From Gulosibacter sp. 10 (GTDB lineage Bacteria > Actinomycetota > Actinomycetes > Actinomycetales > Microbacteriaceae), in NCBI RefSeq assembly GCF_900163695.1, contig NZ_FUIC01000054.1, positions 1-64,000 of the forward strand: a stretch of DNA of 64,000 bases. The letters run 5' to 3'. The notes beneath the pieces were generated by a model. That model was not told the origin of the DNA. It did no database searches and saw nothing but the letters and a program-made list of their open reading frames with translations. This document shows positions 1-9,108 of this stretch, piece after piece; position 1 is the stretch's first letter; every line of letters begins with the position of its first letter. The position numbers and the translations under genes are program-made.

Positions 1-31
1 TCTGCTCGAAGCCGGCGGTTTCAGACCTCGA

Positions 32-400
32 CTACACCCTCGTTCGTGAAGAGCCGAGGATGCCGCCCAGGCAGCGGTCGATGTCTTGATTGGTCGAGCC
101 GCCGGCGATGAGGTCGTCGCAGATGCCTGCGCCGGGACCGGCAGGCGCATCGGATCCTCCGCCATCACCCGAGCCACCGCCCGCACCGCCACCGTTGTCC
201 GGCGCAGATGGCGCGTTCGGAGCCTCGTGCTGCACGGAATCCTCGATCGTGACGCTCGAGCCGTTGTTATCGATGCAGTCCCCGAACCAATCACTACCTG
301 CACTACAGTTCGTGGGCGAAACGGAGGTGACTTGCAGTGGTTGGGTTTGGGATATTAGCCCGAAAATGGCTATTCCAAGCAAAAGTCCGAGTCGTCCCAC
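32..400 (-). CDS. Small exported glycine/serine-rich protein, function unknown
   Basis: I do not recognise this 122-residue protein. The GTG start follows GGAG by a good distance, and the first 30 nt overlap the end of the upstream lipoprotein gene, so the two are probably translationally coupled. Residues 1-25 are hydrophobic (GLLLGIAIFGLISQ) and look like a signal peptide or membrane anchor. The middle (about 65-92) is a Gly/Ser/Pro/Ala linker. Four cysteines (two near residues 32-42, two near 94-110) could form disulfides after export. The product is probably secreted or surface-attached. Base composition is less G+C-rich than the neighbours. The unrelated alternative is a fragment of a longer wall protein. 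Confidence 0.6.
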   Translation of the reverse strand: MGRLGLLLGIAIFGLISQTQPLQVTSVSPTNCSAGSDWFGDCIDNNGSSVTIEDSVQHEAPNAPSAPDNGGGAGGGSGDGGGSDAPAGPGAGICDDLIAGGSTNQDIDRCLGGILGSSRTRV

Positions 401-948
401 TTTTTTCTCCGGTCAATTTTGTAGGTGCCGTCTTGAAAGACGGCTCTGATCTCTGTTGCTTCAACCACGCCAGCTCGATCAGCGCTCACAAGGTCCCCGT
501 TGGCGTCATAGGTGCGGACATCCGAGTAATCCACACAAACTAGAGCGTCGATTGCCTCTGGTGTATTTTGAACGAGTTCGCTCTTTACTACTAGCATTGT
601 GCCTTCGGTAGTGTATTGACCAGAAGTTGCGATCTCGAGGGAAGACTCATTGTCTTCAGTCATATTCTCAGTTGTTATTGCGAGGACGTCTTCGTAGTTT
701 GCGCCCTGCGAGCTAATTAATTCTCCGACTAGAGCATTAAACTCATCGAACGTCTCCACCGCGATCTCCAGGGCTTCCTCATCGCTGAGAGCCGGAGCAG
801 GTTCGTCGGCCGCGGTCTCCGTCGGCCCCGGCGTCGACAGCTGCCCCGACGCATCCGGCGGGGTCTCCTGGGATGCCGTGCATCCGCTGAGCCAGCCGGC
901 TCCCGTCAGCGATAGGACGAGCGCCGCCGTCCACCGAATCCTGCGCAT
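370..948 (-). CDS. Predicted lipoprotein, function unknown
   Basis: A 192-residue exported lipoprotein. I chose the ATG at 948 because a GGAGGAGG stretch lies just upstream and because it gives a clean signal peptide: basic MRRIRW, hydrophobic core, then lipobox LSGC with the acylated cysteine at residue 23. A Pro/Thr/Ala linker (about 24-50) precedes a mixed alpha/beta domain rich in Asp/Glu. No catalytic motif is visible. Reading frames extending upstream to 1248 run into the repeat array and are not credible. The C-terminal two thirds is strikingly AT-rich for this window (about 45% G+C at 541-720, counted by eye) while the signal-peptide end is GC-rich, which suggests acquisition or recombination. 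Confidence 0.75.
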   Translation of the reverse strand: MRRIRWTAALVLSLTGAGWLSGCTASQETPPDASGQLSTPGPTETAADEPAPALSDEEALEIAVETFDEFNALVGELISSQGANYEDVLAITTENMTEDNESSLEIATSGQYTTEGTMLVVKSELVQNTPEAIDALVCVDYSDVRTYDANGDLVSADRAGVVEATEIRAVFQDGTYKIDRRKKWDDSDFCLE

Positions 949-1075
949 CCTGCCTCCTCCTCGTCTGGACGCAAACATAGCCGAGCGGCGAGAAGTGCGA
1001 AGAAGTTGTCCACAGGCCGTTGGCGCATTGTCGGTGCTTGGGCTCGCACGCCGGCCGAGGACCCTCGACGGGATT

Positions 1076-1422
1076 GGGACGAATAGGGGAACGGGCGAGC
1101 ATATGTGGACTGCGGAGCCATGCGTCCCAAGCAGGTGTTCGGGCCACTCCGGGCGGCGGTGCTGGGACAGAGAGGAGAGCGGTCGAGCATACGTGGATGA
1201 GGGAGCTATGCGTCCCGAAACGGGCGCCTTGACCTGGACGCGGAGCATCCCCGGACGGCGGCATCGGGACGAATGGGGGGAGCGGGCGAGGATGCGTGGA
1301 TGGTGGGGCTATGCGTCCCAAAGGGGGTGTTTGGGTCTGGGTGGAGGGCGCTTCCTGGGTGGCGGTATTGGGGTGAATAGGTGGGCGGGCGAGGATATGT
1401 GGATGGCGGGGCTATGTGTCCC
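1076..1422. repeat. Tandem array of four degenerate 53-bp palindrome-ended repeats
   Basis: Four units lie at 1076-1128, 1164-1216, 1266-1319 and 1370-1422. Each opens with GGGAC (or GGGGT) and closes with GTCCC, so the ends are inverted repeats, and all share an internal GCGAG..ATNNGTGGA block. Spacers of 35-50 bp also resemble each other, giving an overall period of 88-104 bp. Open frames across the array decay between copies, so this is not coding sequence. It fills most of the 546-bp gap between the lipoprotein start (948) and the pstB terminator (1495). In the rest of that gap (949-1075, 1423-1494) I see only the lipoprotein ribosome-binding site. Confidence 0.7.
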
Positions 1423-1494
1423 GAAGAAACTGCCCATAACCTGGCCGGAGAGCAGACTGGGCGAGCGACCAGACCAACCTCCGCCCGAGCCCTC

Positions 1495-1542
1495 AAAAAA
1501 CACAAAACCGCCCGACCCCTCCGAAGAAGAGGGGCCGGGCGG
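1495..1542 (-). terminator. Rho-independent terminator of the pst operon
   Basis: On the minus strand a 14-bp stem (one mismatch) with a 7-nt loop, arms at 1508-1521 and 1529-1542, is followed by a T-rich tail (TTTTGTGTTTTTT). It begins 15 bp after the pstB stop. Confidence 0.9.
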
Positions 1543-1556
1543 TAGGCGGCGCGTGA

Positions 1557-2336
1557 TCAGCCGAAGCGGCCGGTCACGTAGTCCTGGGTCTGCTCGTTGG
1601 CGGGGTTCTCGAAGATCGTGCGGGTGTCGTCGAACTCGATGAGCTTGCCGGGCTTGCCGGTGCCGGCGATGTTGAAGAACCCGGTGCGGTCCGAGACGCG
1701 GGTCGCCTGCTGCATGTTGTGCGTGACGATCACGATCGTGTACTCGGTCTTCAGCTCGTGGATGAGGTCCTCGATCGCGAGCGTCGAGATCGGGTCGAGC
1801 GCGGAGCAGGGCTCGTCCATGAGGAGCACGTCCGGCTTCACCGCGATCGCGCGGGCGATGCAGAGGCGCTGCTGCTGGCCGCCCGAGAGGCCGCCGCCGG
1901 GGGCGTCGAGGCGGTCCTTGACCTCTTCCCAGAGGTTGGCGCCGCGCAGCGACTTCTCGACGAGCTCGGCCGCCTCGCGGTTGCCGATGCGCTTGTTGTT
2001 GAGCTTGACGCCTGCGAGGACGTTCTCCTTGATCGACATGGTGGGGAAGGGGTTGGCCCGCTGGAAGACCATGCCCACCTGCCGGCGCACGTGCACCGGG
2101 TCGACGTTCTGCCCGTACAGGTTGTCGCCGTCGAGCAGCACCTCGCCGTCGACCCACGCCTTGGGGATGACCTCGTGCATGCGGTTGAGGGTGCGGAGCA
2201 CGGTCGACTTGCCGCAGCCCGAGGGGCCGATGAACGCGGTGACCGACTTCGGCTCGATGACCATGTCGACGCCTTCGACAGCCTTGAACTTGTCGTAGTA
2301 GATGTCGAGGTCCTTGATTTCAATGCGCTTCGCCAC
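1557..2336 (-). CDS. pstB: Phosphate ABC transporter ATP-binding protein PstB
   Basis: PstB hydrolyses ATP on the inner face of the membrane to drive high-affinity phosphate import through PstCA. The 259-residue length is typical. Walker [10 protein letters not shown] is at residues 37-45, the Q-loop follows near 90, the ABC signature LSGGQQQR is near 149, Walker B is [12 protein letters not shown], and the switch histidine is in VTHNMQQA. It is the last gene of the pstSCAB operon, 33 bp after pstA, with a strong terminator behind it. Confidence 0.98.
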   Translation of the reverse strand: MAKRIEIKDLDIYYDKFKAVEGVDMVIEPKSVTAFIGPSGCGKSTVLRTLNRMHEVIPKAWVDGEVLLDGDNLYGQNVDPVHVRRQVGMVFQRANPFPTMSIKENVLAGVKLNNKRIGNREAAELVEKSLRGANLWEEVKDRLDAPGGGLSGGQQQRLCIARAIAVKPDVLLMDEPCSALDPISTLAIEDLIHELKTEYTIVIVTHNMQQATRVSDRTGFFNIAGTGKPGKLIEFDDTRTIFENPANEQTQDYVTGRFG

Positions 2337-2369
2337 TGAATTGTCCTTTGCTGTGTTGCCCGCGACGAC

Positions 2370-3524
2370 CTAGCGGTCGCCCTTCGGGGAGAAGAATTGG
2401 GAGACCAGGCGGCCGATGACGTTGAGGAGCACGACGATGAGCAGCAGCACGAGCGCGCCGCCCCAGGCGAGCATCTCGCCCTCGTCCGTGCCGAACTTCC
2501 ACTGCTGGAACACGAAGGTCGGCAGCGCCGACATCACGCCCGAGAAGAGGTTCCAGTTCATGTAGATCGACATGCCGGCCGCGACCATGAGGGGCGCGGT
2601 CTCGCCGATCACGCGGGCGATGGCCAGCAGCACGCCGGTCACGAGGCCGGCGAGGCAGGTCGGGAGCACGATCTTCGCGATGGTGCGCCACTTCGGCACG
2701 CCGAGGGCGTACGAGGCCTCGCGGAGGTCGTGCGGCACGAGCCGGATCATCTCCTCGGCCGAGCGGACCACGGTGGGGATCATCAGCACGAGCAGGGCGA
2801 TCGCGCCCGCGAAGCCCATGTTCACCTTGGTGGTGTCGCCGCCCGTGGACTGGGTGATGAGCATGAACAGCGCGAAGGAGAACAGACCGGCGACGATCGA
2901 GGGGATGCCCGTCATGACGTCGACGAAGAAGTTCAGGGCCTTCGAGAGCCAGTTGCCGTTGCCGTACTCCACGAGGTAGATCGCGGTGAAGATGCCGATC
3001 GGCACGGCGATGATCGTCGTGGTGGCGGTGATGAGCAGCGTGCCGACGATCGCGTGCAGGGCGCCGCGGCTGCCGCGCGTGGCGGCGTCGTTCGTGAAGA
3101 AGCCCGCGGAGGTGATGCCCTCGAAGCCGTTCACCACGAGCGTGAGGATGAGCGAGAGCAGCGGGATCATCGCGATCACGAACGCGCTGGTCACCAGGCC
3201 CGTCACGAAGCGGTTGGTGGCCTGCCGGGGGCCCTCGACGGCGCGGGCCACGGCCCACACGCTCACGAGGTAGAGCACGGCGCTCAGGGCGAGCCAGGCG
3301 CCCCAGTTGAAGTAGACCGTGAGCTTGCCGGTGCGCTCGACGACCTCGTAGAACGGGTCCTCGCCGGCCATCCAGATCAGGAGGAAGAGGACGCCCGAGA
3401 GCACGAACGAGCCGACGAGCAGGGCGAGGTTGTGCCAGGTCTTCAGCTGGCCGGCGGTGAGGTTGCTGCGGGGCGCCCGACCGGAGGCCTTGACCGGCGA
3501 AGGGGTCTGCGTAGTGGTTGTCAT
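2370..3524 (-). CDS. pstA: Phosphate ABC transporter permease PstA
   Basis: Inner-membrane subunit forming, with PstC, the phosphate channel that docks onto PstB. At 384 residues it is longer than the usual 280-310 because two extra hydrophobic segments (about residues 30-53 and 75-98) and a hydrophilic stretch precede the conserved permease core. That core shows the EAA-type loop near residues 260-290 (RLVPHDLREASYALGVPKWRTI). The gene begins 12 bp after pstC in the same operon. Confidence 0.96.
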   Translation of the reverse strand: MTTTTQTPSPVKASGRAPRSNLTAGQLKTWHNLALLVGSFVLSGVLFLLIWMAGEDPFYEVVERTGKLTVYFNWGAWLALSAVLYLVSVWAVARAVEGPRQATNRFVTGLVTSAFVIAMIPLLSLILTLVVNGFEGITSAGFFTNDAATRGSRGALHAIVGTLLITATTTIIAVPIGIFTAIYLVEYGNGNWLSKALNFFVDVMTGIPSIVAGLFSFALFMLITQSTGGDTTKVNMGFAGAIALLVLMIPTVVRSAEEMIRLVPHDLREASYALGVPKWRTIAKIVLPTCLAGLVTGVLLAIARVIGETAPLMVAAGMSIYMNWNLFSGVMSALPTFVFQQWKFGTDEGEMLAWGGALVLLLIVVLLNVIGRLVSQFFSPKGDR

Positions 3525-3536
3525 TGCTGTGCCTGC

Positions 3537-4505
3537 CTACTTCTTGGTCCGGGCGATGATCAGACGACCGATGGAGTTCACGATGAGCGTGATGGCGAAG
3601 AGCACGAGGCCGCCCGCGATGAGCGTCGCCGAGTTCATGCCCGAGGCCTCCGGGTACTGGTTCGCGATCTGGCCGGCGATCGTCTGCGAGTTCTGCGAGG
3701 TGAGCAGCTCGAAGGTGACCATGCCCGAGGCCGAGAGCACCATGGCGACGGCCATCGTCTCGCCGAGCGCGCGGCCGAGCGCGAGGATGGCGGAGGCGAA
3801 GATGCCCGAGCGCGCGTAGGGGAACACGGCCTGGTTCACCATCTCCCAGCGGGTCGCGCCGAGGGCCAGCGATGCCTCCTCGTGCAGGCGCGGGGTCTGC
3901 AGGAAGATCTCGCGGGTGAGCGAGGTGATGATCGGCAGGATCATGATCGCGAGCACGATCACGGCGGTCATCATGTTCCGGCCCGAGGCGAGCGGGGTGC
4001 CGGAGAAGAGGGGGATCCACTGCAGGTACTGGCCGAGCCACTGGTAGAGCGGCCCTGCGATGGGCGCGAACACCAGGATGCCCCAGAGGCCGAAGACGAC
4101 CGAGGGCACGGCGGCGAGCATGTCGACGACGAACCCGAAGGCGCCGCGCATCCTGCGCGAGGAGAAGTGCGAGATGAACAGCGCGACGGAGATGCCGATC
4201 GGCAGCGCGAGGAGCATCGCGAGCAGCGAGGACCACACGGTGCCGAAGACGAGCGGGCCGATGTAGCCGCCGAAGCCGCCGGCCTCTGCGCGGAAGCTGT
4301 CGTTGCCGCTGTCGTGGTCCGTCGGCGAGAACACGGCAGGTGCGCCCTGGATGAGCAGGAACGTGAACACCGCGGCCAGGATCGCGAGGATGATCGCGCC
4401 GGAGGTGGTGGAGATGGTTTTGAAGACGACGTCTCCGACGCGGCGGACCGTGGAGCGCTTGGACGCGGTCGACGGTGCTGCTGCCGCGGGGTCAGTACTC
4501 GTCAT
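3537..4505 (-). CDS. pstC: Phosphate ABC transporter permease PstC
   Basis: Second inner-membrane permease of the Pst importer, 322 residues with about six transmembrane segments. I chose the ATG at 4505 (protein starts MTSTDP) because AGGAAGG lies 8 nt upstream; the longer frame to 4607 adds a Pro-rich, non-conserved leader. The EAA loop is visible as LHEEASLALGATRWEM. A 157-bp gap with a stable hairpin separates it from pstS, which probably lowers its expression relative to the binding protein. Confidence 0.96.
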   Translation of the reverse strand: MTSTDPAAAAPSTASKRSTVRRVGDVVFKTISTTSGAIILAILAAVFTFLLIQGAPAVFSPTDHDSGNDSFRAEAGGFGGYIGPLVFGTVWSSLLAMLLALPIGISVALFISHFSSRRMRGAFGFVVDMLAAVPSVVFGLWGILVFAPIAGPLYQWLGQYLQWIPLFSGTPLASGRNMMTAVIVLAIMILPIITSLTREIFLQTPRLHEEASLALGATRWEMVNQAVFPYARSGIFASAILALGRALGETMAVAMVLSASGMVTFELLTSQNSQTIAGQIANQYPEASGMNSATLIAGGLVLFAITLIVNSIGRLIIARTKK

Positions 4506-4587
4506 CGGACAAGCCTTCCTGAAGAACGGATGCGGGATGCGGTTGGTGCTGGAGGGGCGTGGGGAGGTCGGCGCCTGAACGGCGCGA

Positions 4588-4623
4588 TGCCCGGTGCCGC
4601 CGAACAACGCACGGCACCGGGCA
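4588..4623 (-). other. Intercistronic hairpin between pstS and pstC
   Basis: Perfect 12-bp inverted repeat (arms 4588-4599 and 4612-4623) with a 12-nt loop, 39 bp after the pstS stop. There is no T tract, so it is more likely a 3'-end stabiliser or partial terminator that keeps pstS mRNA in excess over pstCAB than a full terminator. This role is inferred from position and structure. Confidence 0.55.
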
Positions 4624-4662
4624 GATGAGGGTCACGAGCAGGGGGAGTTCCGGGAACTCGGA

Positions 4663-5763
4663 CTACTTGATCGTGTCGATCGCGGCCTGCGCCTGCTCGC
4701 GGATCTCGTCCGAGATCGGGGCGCTGCCGGCCTCTTCCGCGGCGGCGTCCTGCGCCTCGGGCGAGATGACGTAGCTGAAGTAGGACTTCACGAGCTCGCC
4801 CTTCGCCGCGTCGGCGTACTCGGCGCAGCCGATCAGGTAGGAGACGAGGACGATCGGGTAGCCGCCCTCGACGCCGGTGTAGTCGAGCTCGAACGCGATG
4901 TCGGTGTCGGCGCGGCCACCTTCGAGGGGCGAGCCGGCGACGACCTCGGCGGCCGCCTCCGGGGTGTACGCCACGAAGTCCTCGCCGGACTTGATCGAGG
5001 CGACCTGGAGGTCGGCGGCGGCCGATGCGTCGAGGTAGCCGATCGCGCCCTCGCCCGCGCCGACGGCCTGGGCGACGCCCGCCGTCTGCTGGGCGGCCTC
5101 GCCGCCGAGGCTGGCGGGGAACTCGTCCTCGGCGCCGTGGGTCCAGGCGTCGGGGGCGGCGGCTTCGAGGTAGCCGAGGAAGTTGCCGGTGGTGCCCGAG
5201 GCGTCGCCGCGGTGCACGGGGTTGATGGCCGTGTCGGGCAGCTCTGCGCCCTCGTTCAACGCGGCGATGGCCGGGTCGTTCCAGGTGGTGATCTCGCCGG
5301 CGAAGATGCCCGCGAGCACCTCGGCGTCGAGGTTGAGCTCCTCGACCGAGGGGAGGTTGTAGGCGATGGCGATCGGCGAGATGTAGGCGGGGAACTCGAC
5401 GAGGTCGCTGCCCTCGGCGCAGAGCGGGAACTCGCTGCTCTCGATCTCCTCGAGGTCGAACGCGCGGTCCGAGCCGATGAAGTCGGACTGGCCCGCCACG
5501 AAGTTGTCGCGGCCCGTGCCCGAACCGGTGGCCGTGTAGTTGACGGTCACCTCCGGCTCCACGAGGTTCTTGTACTCGGTGGTCCACGCGTTGAGCTGCG
5601 CGAGCTCCTGCGAGGAGGCGCCGGTTGCGTTGAGCTCGCCCGAGAGCCCCTGGCTCTCGACGCTGGTCGTCGCCGCGGGCTCGCCGCCGCCGGAGCAGCC
5701 GACGAGCGCGAGGGCTGCGATTGCGGTCATGGCAACCGAGGTGCCAACACGCGAAAGCTTCAT
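4663..5763 (-). CDS. pstS: Phosphate-binding lipoprotein PstS
   Basis: Extracytoplasmic receptor that delivers phosphate to PstCA. The 366-residue protein has a lipoprotein signal ending in LVGC (Cys23), then a type-II periplasmic-binding fold. Phosphate-binding segments are visible: TGASSQ near 47, GSGTGRDNF with QSDFIGSD near 80-98, and HRGDASGTT near 180. GGAGGAAA precedes the ATG. It is the first gene of pstSCAB, and a PHO box lies 85 bp upstream, so it should be induced by SenX3-RegX3 under phosphate limitation. Confidence 0.98.
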   Translation of the reverse strand: MKLSRVGTSVAMTAIAALALVGCSGGGEPAATTSVESQGLSGELNATGASSQELAQLNAWTTEYKNLVEPEVTVNYTATGSGTGRDNFVAGQSDFIGSDRAFDLEEIESSEFPLCAEGSDLVEFPAYISPIAIAYNLPSVEELNLDAEVLAGIFAGEITTWNDPAIAALNEGAELPDTAINPVHRGDASGTTGNFLGYLEAAAPDAWTHGAEDEFPASLGGEAAQQTAGVAQAVGAGEGAIGYLDASAAADLQVASIKSGEDFVAYTPEAAAEVVAGSPLEGGRADTDIAFELDYTGVEGGYPIVLVSYLIGCAEYADAAKGELVKSYFSYVISPEAQDAAAEEAGSAPISDEIREQAQAAIDTIK

Positions 5764-5848
5764 TGAGTTTCCTCCATAAGAAACGTAGCTGTGAATCCGA
5801 TTCGATCCGCGTGCGAACCTATGGGCTGCGAGTGACGCAGCGGCGGGC

Positions 5849-5870
5849 AGCAGATGAACGCGAGGTTAAC
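5849..5870 (-). promoter_or_regulatory. PHO box upstream of pstS
   Basis: On the minus strand two 11-nt direct units, GTTAACCTCGC and GTTCATCTGCT, lie head to tail, resembling the 11-nt PHO-box repeats known for actinobacterial PhoP/RegX3-type regulators. The site is 86-107 bp upstream of the pstS ATG. RegX3 binding is inferred. Confidence 0.7.
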
Positions 5871-5936
5871 GCTCCGTGCGCCGGACGCGAGCGGCCCCCG
5901 GCCGTGGCGGCGGTCGGGGCCCGCTGCGGCGCGCGA

Positions 5937-6884
5937 TCAGATGATCGGGCCGTGCGTCTCGACCGCGACCACGCCGAGATCCTCGCCCGCGCTGAGGTGG
6001 AACACGGACGCCTCGGCGGTGGACAGCAGCGCATTCCGGGAGAGCTTCTTCGGCTTGGCGTCGACGATCTGCGCGAGGGCGCGGGCGAGCTCTGGCAGCA
6101 CGGGGGAGTGGCTGCACACGAGCGTCGACTCACGGTCGGCGAGCGCCTCTTCGAGCACGTACCGCAGTTCGCCGTCGAGCGGGGCCACGGACTGCGAGAG
6201 CAGCCGCTCGCTCGCGGGGGTGACCGCCAGCGCATCCGCGAGCGGCGCGACGGTCGCCCGGCAGCGCACCGCCGTGGACGTGACGATCCGCTCGGGCGCG
6301 TAGGCCCGCAGGAGCGGCACGATCTGCGCGGCCTGCGCCTGCCCGCGGGCCGTGAGCGGGCGGCTCTCGTCGTCGCCCGACCAGGAGTGCCCGGGCACGG
6401 CCTTCGCGTGCCGCAGCAGGACGAGCGGGAAGGTGCGCGCGGCGCCCGCCTCGACGCGCTCGGCGAAGCGGCGCACGAGGTCGCGATCGCGGTCGTAGGA
6501 GAGCGTCTGCACGGCCTCGTCGAGCGGCAGCCACTCGACCCGGTCCACCTCGTCGTTCGGCTCGAACTCGAACGCCTTCCAGACGGCCTTCGGCACCTCG
6601 CAGGTCCAGTAGTGGACCTCCTTGGGTCGGCCGCTCGGCAGCGTGTACTCGATGGTGCCGAGCGGCGCGCCCAGGGAGACCTCCAGGCCGGTCTCCTCCC
6701 AGATCTCCCGTGCCGCCGTCTCCGGCAGGGTCTCGCCCGCGTCCACCTTCCCCTTGGGGAGCGAGTAGTCGCCGTGGCCCGATCGGTGGATCACGAGCGT
6801 CTCGATCCGGTGCTTGCGCTCGCGCCACACGAGGGCTCCTGCGGCGTAGACGATGGTCGCGTCGGTCTTGGTGGGGGAGGTCAT
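5937..6884 (-). CDS. MutT1-like NUDIX hydrolase with histidine-phosphatase domain
   Basis: Two-domain 315-residue protein like mycobacterial MutT1. Residues 1-145 are a NUDIX fold with the box G(K)VDAGETLPETAAREIWEETGL (about 45-67). Residues 150-315 are a histidine-phosphatase (SixA-like) domain with the catalytic RHAK motif. Family members hydrolyse oxidised guanine nucleotides or diadenosine polyphosphates and then dephosphorylate the product. A GATAAT -10 element ends 6 nt before the ATG, so transcription is probably leaderless. It lies 42 bp after ppk on the same strand. Substrate specificity cannot be read from sequence. Confidence 0.88.
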   Translation of the reverse strand: MTSPTKTDATIVYAAGALVWRERKHRIETLVIHRSGHGDYSLPKGKVDAGETLPETAAREIWEETGLEVSLGAPLGTIEYTLPSGRPKEVHYWTCEVPKAVWKAFEFEPNDEVDRVEWLPLDEAVQTLSYDRDRDLVRRFAERVEAGAARTFPLVLLRHAKAVPGHSWSGDDESRPLTARGQAQAAQIVPLLRAYAPERIVTSTAVRCRATVAPLADALAVTPASERLLSQSVAPLDGELRYVLEEALADRESTLVCSHSPVLPELARALAQIVDAKPKKLSRNALLSTAEASVFHLSAGEDLGVVAVETHGPII

Positions 6885-6926
6885 CCTGCCATTATCTCCC
6901 GTCGGGGCCGCGGTCGGATCCGCCGG

Positions 6927-9041
6927 CTATCGCAGCGAGTGCCGGCGCGGGCGACGGGCGATGCGCTTCATCATCTCGTCGTGGACGTCGACGAGCGGCC
7001 GCCCCTCGGCGTCGAGGTGGCGGCGGACCCATTCGCCGTCGGCCTGGAGGTGCCAGGTGGCGGCCTCGTCCGACATCCCGAGGTCGAACAGGTTCGTGCA
7101 GATCGAGATGTGCTCGGGGTCGGTGAGCTGCACGAGCGCCTCGATGCGGCGGTCGAGGTTGCGGTGCATCATGTCCGCCGAGCCGATGTACACGCGCGTG
7201 TCGCCGCCGTTGTGGAAGCTGAAGATGCGCGAGTGCTCGAGGTTGCGGCCGACCACCGAGCGCACCCGGATCGTCTCGCTGAGGCCCGGCACGCCCGGGC
7301 GCACGCTGCAGATGCCGCGCACGAGGACGTCCACGGGCACCCCCGCCTGGCTCGCGGTGTAGAGCGTGTCGATGATCTCCTCGTCCACCATCGAGTTCAC
7401 CTTGATGCGCACCCCGCTCGGCTCGCCGCGCAGCGCCGCCTGCCGCTCCTGCTCGATGAGGTCGATGAGCCCCTTGCGCAGGTGCAGCGGCGCGACGAGC
7501 AGCCGCTTGAAGTCGCGCTCGATGGCGTAGCCGGAGAGCTGGTTGAACAGGCGCGTGATGTCGCCCGACACCTCCTCGTCGACCGTGAAGAGCCCGAGGT
7601 CCTCGTAGATGCGCGAGGTCTTGGGGTTGTAGTTGCCGGTGCCGATGTGGTTGTAGATGCGCAGCTGGGAGTCCTCGTGCCGGATGACCTGCAGCAGCTT
7701 GCAGTGGGTCTTGAGCCCGACCAGCCCGTAGACCACGTGCACGCCCGCCTTCTCGAGCTTGCGCGCCCAGACGATGTTGTTCTGCTCGTCGAAGCGCGCC
7801 TTGATCTCGACCAGCGCGAGCACCTGCTTGCCCGACTCCGCGGCCTTGATGAGCGCCGCGATGATCGGCGAGTCGCCCGAGGTGCGGTAGAGGGTCTGCT
7901 TGATGGCCACCACGTCCGGGTCGTCGGCGGCCTGCTCGATGAAGGCCTGCACGCTCGTGGAGAACGACTCGTAGGGGTGGTGCACGAGCACGTCCCGCTC
8001 GGCGATCGCGCGGAAGACGTCCGGCTTCTCGTCCGAGTCGGAGGTGCGGAACTCCGGCGCGGTGACCGGGATCTGCGGCGCGTACTTGAGGTCGGGCCGG
8101 TTGATCCTGCCGAGCCCGAAGAGCGCGGTGAGGTCGAGCGGTCCCGGCAGCACCGTGACCTCGTCGTCGGTGATGTCGAGCTCGTCCTTGAGCAGGTTGA
8201 GCGTCTCGTCGTCCATGTCGTCCGAGGCCTCGAGGCGGATGGGCGGGCCGAAGCGGCGGCGCAGCAGCTCCTTCTCGAGCGCCTGCAGCAGGTTCTCGGT
8301 CTCGTCCTCCTCGATGAGCATGTCCTCGTTGCGGGTCACGCGGAAGACGTGGTGGTCGACCACCTCCATGCCCGAGAAGAGCGAGCCGAGGTGCTGGGCG
8401 ATGAGGTCCTCGAGCAGGATGTACCAGTGCTCGCCCTCGGGCGCGTCGAGGGGGTAGAGGCGCGGCAGCATGGGCGGCACCTTCACGCGCGCGAACTCGG
8501 TGCGGCCGGTGTCGGGGTTCTTCACCCGCACCGAGAGGTTGAGCGAGAGCCCCGAGATGTAGGGGAAGGGGTGCGCCGGGTCCACCGCGAGCGGCATGAG
8601 CACGGGGAAGATCTGCGTGGCGAACAGCTCGGTGAGCCGCGCGTGCTGCTCGGGGCCGAGGTCGTCCCAGCCGAGGATGTGGATGCCCTCCCCGGCGAGC
8701 GCGGGGCGCACCTCCTCCTCGAACATGCGGGCGTGGCGCACCTGCAGCTCGTTCGCCTTCGTGCGGATCTGCGCGAGGAGCTCGCGCGCGGGCAGGCCCG
8801 CGGCGGTGGGCTGGTCGAGGCCGGTGTCGATGCGGCGCTTGAGGCCGGCGACGCGCACCATGAACCACTCGTCGAGGTTGGAGGGGAAGATCGCGAGGAA
8901 GTTGGTGCGCTCCAGCAGCGGGGTGTCGGAGGCCTCGCCCAGCTCGAGCACGCGCTGGTTGAACGAGAGCCAGCTCAGCTCGCGGTCGATGAAGCGGTCG
9001 AGGCTCTGCTCGCTGACGGGGACTGGGACATCGGTGGTCAT
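6927..9041 (-). CDS. ppk: Polyphosphate kinase PPK1
   Basis: Reversibly transfers the ATP gamma-phosphate to inorganic polyphosphate. The 704-residue length is normal. I used the ATG at 9041 ([10 protein letters not shown]) because GGAAGGAA precedes it; the longer frame to 9749 runs through mshD. The N domain [17 protein letters not shown], the phospho-acceptor histidine in KTHCK (19 residues before the second conserved histidine in HIGTGNYN), and the C-terminal histidine in LEHSR are all present. Its place beside pst and a GTTAACCTCGC half-site upstream suggest co-regulation with phosphate uptake. Confidence 0.96.
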   Translation of the reverse strand: MTTDVPVPVSEQSLDRFIDRELSWLSFNQRVLELGEASDTPLLERTNFLAIFPSNLDEWFMVRVAGLKRRIDTGLDQPTAAGLPARELLAQIRTKANELQVRHARMFEEEVRPALAGEGIHILGWDDLGPEQHARLTELFATQIFPVLMPLAVDPAHPFPYISGLSLNLSVRVKNPDTGRTEFARVKVPPMLPRLYPLDAPEGEHWYILLEDLIAQHLGSLFSGMEVVDHHVFRVTRNEDMLIEEDETENLLQALEKELLRRRFGPPIRLEASDDMDDETLNLLKDELDITDDEVTVLPGPLDLTALFGLGRINRPDLKYAPQIPVTAPEFRTSDSDEKPDVFRAIAERDVLVHHPYESFSTSVQAFIEQAADDPDVVAIKQTLYRTSGDSPIIAALIKAAESGKQVLALVEIKARFDEQNNIVWARKLEKAGVHVVYGLVGLKTHCKLLQVIRHEDSQLRIYNHIGTGNYNPKTSRIYEDLGLFTVDEEVSGDITRLFNQLSGYAIERDFKRLLVAPLHLRKGLIDLIEQERQAALRGEPSGVRIKVNSMVDEEIIDTLYTASQAGVPVDVLVRGICSVRPGVPGLSETIRVRSVVGRNLEHSRIFSFHNGGDTRVYIGSADMMHRNLDRRIEALVQLTDPEHISICTNLFDLGMSDEAATWHLQADGEWVRRHLDAEGRPLVDVHDEMMKRIARRPRRHSLR

Positions 9042-9097
9042 GGCGGGTTCCTTCCGGTCACGCGGGTCGGAACGTGACGACTTCAGTGGATAGAGCA

Positions 9098-9108
9098 GCG
9101 AGGTTAAC
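9098..9108 (-). promoter_or_regulatory. Possible PHO half-site upstream of ppk
   Basis: The 11-mer GTTAACCTCGC, identical to the first unit of the pstS PHO box, lies 57 bp upstream of the ppk start and overlaps the mshD stop codon. No good second unit is adjacent, so it is only a candidate. Confidence 0.35.

Noticed and set aside
1076-1422. CRISPR array
   Set aside because: Repeats are degenerate, the spacers resemble one another, and there are no cas genes.
5721-9077. 1118-codon plus-strand open frame
   Set aside because: Antisense to the MutT1-like gene and ppk, both of which have intact family motifs.
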